DNA of 10,566 nucleotides from Phycisphaerales bacterium (GTDB lineage Bacteria > Planctomycetota > Phycisphaerae > Phycisphaerales > UBA1924): contig JAIEQQ010000320.1 in the NCBI GenBank assembly GCA_019747615.1, forward strand, positions 1-10,566. The letters run 5' to 3'. Made by a program: the position numbers and the translations under genes. How positions within the stretch are numbered: the first letter of the stretch is position 1; each line of letters starts with the position of its first letter. The notes beneath the pieces are model-generated. The model ran no database searches, was not told where the DNA came from, and saw only the letters and a program-made list of their open reading frames with translations. Positions 6,036-10,566 of this stretch are shown here, one piece after another.

Positions 6036-7378
6036 GGACATCTCCGTTCAGCGTTCGTCGTGCTCAGCGTTGCCCGCGGCGTCCTTGGCAGAGCCAAGCT
6101 CCCGCTCCAGCCACGCCTTGGCGAACGCCCAGTCATTCTTGACCGTGCGTTCCGAGACGCCCAAGACCAGCGCCACCTGGGCGATCTCAAGGCCCGCGTA
6201 GTACTTAAGGCGAACAACCTGGGCCATGCGCGGGTCTCGCCCCTCCAAGCGACGCATCGCGTCATCGAGGGCAATGAAATCCGCGCAGGTGTCAGCGAAT
6301 CAAAGAACCCGGAAAAGAACAAATTGTAATCACCCTCGTCAAGATTGCCGTCCGCACCCGGAGCCGACTGCGAAGTTGCGATGTCACAAGGAGAGCACGG
6401 AGTCGCACAAAACAAACCATTTTCACGACCATCGAAGTATCCAGCGCGAAGAATATCAATGTCTGCCGAATCAACGATCCCGTTGGAATTGAAGTCCCAT
6501 ATTTTGTCAGCGGGCCCCGGATTGCCCAGACAATTGGATTCAAGAAAAGCAATATCAAACAGATCAAAGCAACCATTCCCACGATAATCAATCTCGTTCA
6601 ACTTGAAGCCTCGAATCGAAGTCGTGAGCGTCACAGTGCCGCCGTACTGATTTGAGTTCCAACTGGAAGGAGTTGCGATCGATCCTGAAATTGCGCCGCC
6701 GAGTCGCTTGCCAGTCCACGTTCTCGTTTGACGGTTGCCGTTTGCGTCAAACACACGGAAAGCCGCCATGAAGTAGGTTTCGCCGGCACCAACAAACTCA
6801 CTAAAACCCCCAAAATCGACAAAGCCAACAGCAATGTTCCATCCAATCAATCCTGTGACATCGAAAACAACTGCCGACTGAGCGTTGCCGGTCGCATTGC
6901 CGCACGGCGCACACGGGATAGAGGATCCCGCGCCTGGCAGTCGATAGTGACAAAGCTCAAGCGATGCGTAAGAAGTTCGCAGCCGATTGTTGAGCGTCTC
7001 CCCGTCCTCAGACACGAAGATCGAATTCAGATCGCTCGACCGAACCAAAGTGTTGTTTATGCACGCCGCTGACCGGGCATACTTCGACTGACTAAATGGC
7101 TCCTGATCATACGATTGAGCACGAACACAAAGCTCCCCAGAGAAGCCGCCGGGAGCGTTTGAATCGAATGAATTCGAAAACGTTTCCGAAAAATCACACA
7201 TGCCTGGCGTTGAGCCGAAACACTCGCACCAACTACCGACCGCGAACACTTGAGCAGATCCTCGGACTCGCAAGACCGTTCCCGGAGAATCCGAGTTTGC
7301 TAGCGCGCGAACTGCGAGCGCTGTGCAAGTCTGCGTGCAAGGTTGCGCGATTGCAACCGAAGACACGGCTACCGACAA
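6032..7378 (-). CDS. Secreted protein with EF-hand/dockerin-like repeats; 3' end fused out of frame to a sigma-factor remnant (probably decayed)
   Basis: Residues are numbered from the TTG at 7378. Residues 1-361 form a secreted-type protein of unknown function, with many cysteines and Ser/Asn-rich strands. It has three calcium-loop-like segments: D264 to D275 ([12 protein letters not shown]), D295 to D306 ([12 protein letters not shown]) and about 343-350 (DGNLDEGD). The spacing resembles the GC-type dockerin regions that end many planctomycete exported proteins. From about 362 to 448 the sequence becomes Arg/Trp/Ser-rich, because it reads the sigma-factor remnant in the wrong frame. The stop at 6032-6034 overlaps the kinase ATG. 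At the 5' end, a full signal peptide (RYIHR, hydrophobic core, AIA|Q) is encoded up to about 7409, but the only canonical start is the TTG inside it. GC is low (27 of 60 at 6421-6480). It may be a pseudogene or a gene using a rare start. Confidence 0.6.
   Translation of the reverse strand: MSVAVSSVAIAQPCTQTCTALAVRALANSDSPGTVLRVRGSAQVFAVGSWCECFGSTPGMCDFSETFSNSFDSNAPGGFSGELCVRAQSYDQEPFSQSKYARSAACINNTLVRSSDLNSIFVSEDGETLNNRLRTSYASLELCHYRLPGAGSSIPCAPCGNATGNAQSAVVFDVTGLIGWNIAVGFVDFGGFSEFVGAGETYFMAAFRVFDANGNRQTRTWTGKRLGGAISGSIATPSSWNSNQYGGTVTLTTSIRGFKLNEIDYRGNGCFDLFDIAFLESNCLGNPGPADKIWDFNSNGIVDSADIDILRAGYFDGRENGLFCATPCSPCDIATSQSAPGADGNLDEGDYNLFFSGFFDSLTPARISLPSMTRCVAWRGETRAWPRLFALSTTRALRSPRWRWSWASRNARSRMTGRSPRRGWSGSLALPRTPRATLSTTNAERRCP
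6042..6045 (-). promoter_or_regulatory. Shine-Dalgarno GGAG deciding the kinase start
   Basis: On the minus strand the order is GGAG, ATG (6041), TCC, ATG (6035). GGAG touches the first ATG but lies 6 nt before the second, so 6035 is the better start. The same ATG overlaps the TGA of the chimeric frame as ATGA (6032-6035). Confidence 0.72.
6048..6299 (-). pseudogene. ECF-type RNA polymerase sigma factor, C-terminal (region 4) remnant
   Basis: The open frame from 6299 to the stop at 6048 gives 83 residues. It includes [18 protein letters not shown], then [20 protein letters not shown] and [24 protein letters not shown]. This is sigma-70 region 4 with its helix-turn-helix for -35 recognition, and it resembles the planctomycete/acidobacterial ECF-like group often found next to a Hanks-type kinase. 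An upstream stop (6300-6302) cuts the frame. The first ATG (6257) would leave only 69 residues. Region 2, which binds core RNA polymerase and the -10 element, is missing, and no trace of it was found upstream. It ends 12 nt before the kinase ATG (6035), consistent with an original sigma-kinase operon. It could still be made as a small DNA-binding fragment, but a full sigma factor normally needs about 180 residues. Confidence 0.82.
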
Positions 7379-7430
7379 AGCGAATGCAGCGGAGCGGTGA
7401 ATGTACCTAACGGGTCTCCAAAAGAAGTGA

Positions 7431-7925
7431 CTATTTCCCCCGCGCAGCTTCCATCGCGGGGCTCATCAATGCCGCGGGCGGCGGCGGGTTGTTGAATACG
7501 ACGCGCCGACCGCAATCGGGGCACAACGTCGGCTCGGGCTTCGCGATGTACTCGTTCAAGAGTACGGCCGTTCCGGGGACCTGGACCTTCCCGTCCTTTG
7601 TCCAATAGCAGAACTCAGCGGGGAAGAGGGTCTTCCTTCCCGTGCGGGGGTTGACAAAGGGCATGACTTGGCCGGCCTCGATCCCGATTCCCGGGTAGAA
7701 CTCGCGGGTCTCGGAATCGATCATGCCGCGCGAGCGAGAGGCGGCCTGCGGATCGACGCCCGAGAAGATGTTGATGTACGCGAGGACGCCTGCTGCGAGA
7801 ATCGCGATCGCCGCGACGCCGATTTTCAGGAGATCGCCACGCGGCTGTGAAGCCGACGCTCGCGACGGCGAACTGCGTTCCGGCGCGGACATCTCCGCTT
7901 CGACAAGTGAAGGCAGTTTGCTCAT
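7431..7925 (-). CDS. Hypothetical single-pass membrane protein with a CPxCG motif
   Basis: A 164-residue protein without a named family that I can identify. It has a polar N-terminal tail (1-32), one membrane helix (about 33-53, KIGVAAIAILAAGVLAYINI), and a soluble domain. That domain contains FCYWTKDGK (105-113), LLNEYIAKPEPT (122-133) and CPDCGRRVV (135-143). Cys106, Cys135 and Cys138 could form part of a zinc site, but a fourth ligand is not obvious. The N-terminus is Ser/Pro-rich and the C-terminus ends in a Pro/Ala tail. GAGGG lies 8 nt before the ATG. It starts 67 nt downstream of the prepilin-like gene on the same strand, so the two are probably co-transcribed; a role linked to that exported protein is inference. 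Confidence 0.8.
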   Translation of the reverse strand: MSKLPSLVEAEMSAPERSSPSRASASQPRGDLLKIGVAAIAILAAGVLAYINIFSGVDPQAASRSRGMIDSETREFYPGIGIEAGQVMPFVNPRTGRKTLFPAEFCYWTKDGKVQVPGTAVLLNEYIAKPEPTLCPDCGRRVVFNNPPPPAALMSPAMEAARGK

Positions 7926-7992
7926 GTTTCAATCCCTCGGTCGCATCGCGATCAAACAGTCTTGAAGCGTCATGCCGATACGCACGGGCCTC

Positions 7993-9075
7993 TCAGGGAA
8001 CAACGTATTGGCCGTTGGTCTTGTTCGCCCAAGTCTGGCGCGTGTAGTTCCAGAAGTCGTTGGAAGTCCGCAGACGCGTGCCCGTCGGGAACCAGAAGTC
8101 GGGGTCGGTCGCGGCACCGTCATCCTTGACCTCGACGTGGCCGTCGAAGAATGCCAAGTTGCCGAGCACGGGACTGTTCGGGCCGCGACCGCCATGGCGG
8201 AAGGCCCAGCGCCGCGCGTCGGGCACTTGACCGGCGGCGTAGGCCGCCCGGCGGCTCTCACCCGGAGCGGTTCCGCGATCAAGCTCGCGGCTGCCATTAA
8301 ACCACGGCCCGGTGCCAGAAAAGGCACCGCCGAACTCTGCTCGAAGGTTGAGATCGATGTTCGGGTAGCTGCCCGGAGCATCCGAGCGATGAAATCTCGC
8401 GCCCTCGAACGCGAACACTTTCCGAGCCGGTTGGCCGATTCGATTCAGCACCGGAACGTACTCTCCGCGGTCTTGCGTGGTTGGGCGATCGCCCGTGCCA
8501 AACGGCGCTGGCGTCGGCGTGGACGTGAACTGCGTCGAGGTGACAAACGGGATTACCTTGCCCACCGGAACGCCTGGCCCACCAGTCCACGCAGTGGCGA
8601 GCACGGTGTTGTTCGGACACTGAAAGCCCGGCAGGTCGTTGCGCATCCACTCGAACCGTCGCACACGAGCAGCCTCAGTGCGATCGCCGGTCTTGTCGTC
8701 AGGACCTTCGAAGCCGAGGTGATACGCGAGCGGACCCATGTGGTCCCAGCTCTGCACGGCAACGCCGTTGTATGCGCCCGGCGAGGCTGCGCCGAATCGG
8801 AAGCGACCGGGTCGATCGGCAAAGTTGAACAGCGCGAGTCCCGAACTCGTCGGACTTCCGACGATCGCATCCTTGTAGTCATTGGCGTAGCTGACCGCGC
8901 CTTGCGACAGCCCGCGAATGTTCGACGAGCAGAGCAGAACGCGGGCGCTATCGCGGGCCGAGCCCAGGGCTGGCAGGAGCAGGCTGATCAGCAGTGCGAT
9001 GATCGCGATCACGACCAGCAACTCGATCAACGTGAAGCCCGAGCGATTTCTAGCGACTGTTTTCGATGACAGCAT
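7993..9075 (-). CDS. Prepilin-type N-terminal cleavage/methylation protein with C-terminal H...DG box (DUF1559-like)
   Basis: A 360-residue pseudopilin-like protein from the ATG at 9075. The type IV prepilin signal is [16 protein letters not shown] (11-26), with cleavage expected after Gly13, N-methylation of Phe14 and the conserved Glu at mature position 5 (E18). A hydrophobic helix follows to about residue 36. The C-terminus carries the box seen in many planctomycete relatives, R-H294 to F-D311-G312-H-V-E. Here the H-to-DG spacing is 16 residues rather than the usual nine. Such proteins are very numerous in planctomycetes; their exact role in a secretion or surface-fibre system is not settled. 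Upstream in-frame starts exist (to 9393) but encode unlike sequence. AGAGG lies about 12 nt before 9075. The next gene downstream is the CPxCG membrane protein. Confidence 0.9.
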   Translation of the reverse strand: MLSSKTVARNRSGFTLIELLVVIAIIALLISLLLPALGSARDSARVLLCSSNIRGLSQGAVSYANDYKDAIVGSPTSSGLALFNFADRPGRFRFGAASPGAYNGVAVQSWDHMGPLAYHLGFEGPDDKTGDRTEAARVRRFEWMRNDLPGFQCPNNTVLATAWTGGPGVPVGKVIPFVTSTQFTSTPTPAPFGTGDRPTTQDRGEYVPVLNRIGQPARKVFAFEGARFHRSDAPGSYPNIDLNLRAEFGGAFSGTGPWFNGSRELDRGTAPGESRRAAYAAGQVPDARRWAFRHGGRGPNSPVLGNLAFFDGHVEVKDDGAATDPDFWFPTGTRLRTSNDFWNYTRQTWANKTNGQYVVP

Positions 9076-9632
9076 GATGATGAAGTTCCTCTTCTTTCCG
9101 TCTGACGAGGCACCGACACACAACCGTCCGCGGATCCGCCCAGCGTCTCCCTCGCCCTCATCGCCTCGGACCCTGCACTTCGTCGGGCTGAGGATACCGA
9201 ACCGAAGCGTCGAGCGAAGCCCACTGACCAAGCCCACGGAGAGTTTTGTCAAGCCTTTACATTCACCGAAGACCTCGGGAATCCCGCGCTCCCCCAATAG
9301 TGCGGCCAATGCTAGCCGCGGGCAAGGCAACTGTGCAAGTCCAGGGCTAGATTGCGACGCGGGAATGGGTACCGGACCTGCGACTTTGCGCAACCTTTAC
9401 ACGAATCACCGGCTCGAAGCCGACCATGTAAAACGGCGTCGTCCGTGGCATCTCGGACCATCCACCGCAACCGACAGCGTGTTCATTATCCGTTCATCCG
9501 GATCAATGGGTGTATACTCATTCCGCTCGGGTTCTTTGGACGACATACTCCCCGCCCACCCCACGTTCTGCCGGCCTTACCGCCACCACGCTCGACACCT
9601 GCGACCACCGTTCCCTTGCGACAGGCCAGGCC
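9076..9632. other. Noncoding region between divergent genes
   Basis: About 560 bp separate the prepilin-like gene (minus) from metF (plus). No convincing gene or structured RNA was seen. Small elements include TTGACA on the minus strand at 9252-9247, without a well-spaced -10. There is also a GCGGC/GCCGC stem with an 8-nt loop (9302-9319), and a candidate metF promoter near 9513. The first 320 bases are open in the prepilin frame but do not look coding. Confidence 0.6.
9513..9518 (+). promoter_or_regulatory. Candidate -10 element TATACT upstream of metF
   Basis: TATACT lies about 115 nt before the metF ATG in an AT-richer patch. No good -35 stands at 17 nt. An inverted repeat ATCCG...CGGAT (9488-9492 and 9499-9503, 6-nt loop) occupies that place and could be an operator or chance. 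Confidence 0.35.
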
Positions 9633-10566
9633 ATGCACATTCACGACATCCTTGCCCATCATCACACGACGTTCAGCTTCGAGTTCTTCCCGCCCAAGAC
9701 GCCGGAAGCCGCGGAGGGGCTGTATCAGATCATGGGCGAACTCGAGGAGCTCAAGCCCTCGTTCGTGTCGGTGACGTACGGCGCTGGCGGAAGCACCCGC
9801 GAACTCACGCGCGATCTGGTTGTTCGCGTCAAGACCGCGACGCAGCTCGATCCGGTGCCGCACCTCACCTGCGTCTGCCACAAGGAACCCGAGATCCGCT
9901 CGATCCTTGAGCAGTATGCGCGAGCCGGCATCGGCAACATGCTCGCGCTGGGCGGCGATGTCCCGAAGCATCTGCCCGATTGGGACCGCGGTCAGGACGC
10001 GTTCCGATACGCCGCGGGGCTGGTGTCGTACATCAAGAAGTTCAACACCGAGCGCATCCATCCGGACCCTCGCGGCTTTGGCATCTGCGTCGCCGGCTTC
10101 CCCGAGGGTCATCCCTCCACGCCCAACCGCGTGCGCGAGATGGACTATCTCAAGGCCAAGTGCGACGCCGGGGCAGACTGGATCTGTACCCAGCTTTTCT
10201 TCGCCAACAACGACTTCTACGACTTCCGCGAGCGGTGCGATCTGGCGGGGATCAAGATCCCGATCATCGCGGGCATCATGCCGGTGACGAGCATGAAGGG
10301 CATGAACGCGATGGCGGATATGGCGGCCGGCGCGAGGTACCCCGCGGCGCTGCTGCGGCGGTTGAATCGCACGGGCGGCGATGCGGACGCGGTGCGGCGC
10401 GTGGGGATTCAGTATGCCACCGAGCAGTGCGCCGAGCTCCTAGACCACGGCGTGCGCGGCATCCACTTCTACACGCTCAACAAGAGCAGCGCAACCCGCG
10501 AGATCTTCCTGAACCTTGGCGTGAAGGACACGCTGAGTTTGCTGAATCCGAAGCCGATACCGGGGT
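9633..10566 (+). CDS. metF: Methylenetetrahydrofolate reductase MetF (3' end outside window)
   Basis: FAD-dependent enzyme that reduces 5,10-methylene-THF to 5-methyl-THF, supplying the methyl group for methionine synthesis; cytoplasmic TIM barrel. At least 311 residues are present and no stop is reached. Motifs are FSFEFFPPK (14-22) with catalytic Glu17, VTYGAGGST (47-55), NMLALGGD (102-109) with the flavin-site Asp109, TQLFFANNDFYDF (186-198), PIIAGIMPV (210-218) and GIHFYTLN (276-283). In most MetF proteins the flavin segment reads ALRGD; here Gly replaces Arg. The ATG at 9633 has a weak AGG 7 nt upstream. The usual family length is about 290-310, so the gene should end just past the window. 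No SAM or folate riboswitch was recognised in the leader. Confidence 0.95.
   Translation, partial: MHIHDILAHHHTTFSFEFFPPKTPEAAEGLYQIMGELEELKPSFVSVTYGAGGSTRELTRDLVVRVKTATQLDPVPHLTCVCHKEPEIRSILEQYARAGIGNMLALGGDVPKHLPDWDRGQDAFRYAAGLVSYIKKFNTERIHPDPRGFGICVAGFPEGHPSTPNRVREMDYLKAKCDAGADWICTQLFFANNDFYDFRERCDLAGIKIPIIAGIMPVTSMKGMNAMADMAAGARYPAALLRRLNRTGGDADAVRRVGIQYATEQCAELLDHGVRGIHFYTLNKSSATREIFLNLGVKDTLSLLNPKPIPG

Noticed and set aside
7972..9069. 365-residue plus-strand frame opposite the prepilin-like gene
   Set aside because: Antisense shadow; the minus strand has a textbook prepilin signal and H...DG box.
9247..9252. TTGACA on the minus strand as a promoter for the prepilin-like gene
   Set aside because: The -35 match is perfect but nothing like a -10 stands 16-18 nt downstream, so it is not called as a promoter.
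9255..9402. CCTTTACA occurring twice (9254-9261 and 9394-9401) as a possible regulator site
   Set aside because: Only about eight bases agree, the copies are 140 bp apart, and there is no third copy; this may be chance.
8918..9910. 330-residue plus-strand frame running from the prepilin gene into metF
   Set aside because: It crosses the noncoding region and then overlaps metF in the wrong frame.

Overview
The window looks like a planctomycete chromosome segment, most likely from the Phycisphaerae or a close relative. The evidence is a high overall GC content, a Hanks-type kinase preceded by an ECF-type sigma region 4, dockerin-like EF-hand repeats in a secreted protein, and a prepilin-like protein with a C-terminal H...DG box. 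This placement is inferred from family style, not from a marker phylogeny. The window opens inside a perfect 7-bp tandem repeat and ends inside metF.

Layout. Positions 1-84 hold twelve perfect copies of CTTCAGC. The plus strand then carries rsmH (114-1052), a two-gene toxin-antitoxin module of DUF433 and DUF5615 type joined by an ATGA overlap (1147-1745), and a class I SAM-dependent O-methyltransferase (1873-2640). This last gene converges on a 3.3-kb minus-strand gene (2703-6035). That gene encodes a membrane serine/threonine kinase with a cytoplasmic catalytic domain, one membrane segment and sixteen 28-residue leucine-rich repeats outside the membrane.

Upstream of the kinase, on the same strand, lies a scar. 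Only the C-terminal part (region 4) of an ECF-type sigma factor remains (6048-6299). It is joined directly to the 3' end of a lower-GC gene for a secreted, cysteine-containing protein with EF-hand repeats. The resulting reading frame runs out of frame through the sigma remnant and stops exactly at the kinase start codon. The secreted gene also lacks a normal start codon in front of what looks like a complete signal peptide.

Further upstream, still on the minus strand, are a single-pass membrane protein with a CPxCG motif (7431-7925) and a prepilin-like protein (7993-9075). They appear to form one operon that originally led into the secreted-protein gene. A roughly 560-bp noncoding region separates this operon from the divergent, incomplete metF (9633 to the window end).

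How the genes relate. rsmH (rRNA methylation) and metF (methyl-tetrahydrofolate supply) are housekeeping genes. The central minus-strand block (prepilin-like protein, membrane protein, secreted protein, sigma remnant, sensor kinase) is a cell-surface and signalling block. It shows rearrangement and uneven base composition. No RNA genes, CRISPR arrays or insertion sequences were recognised.
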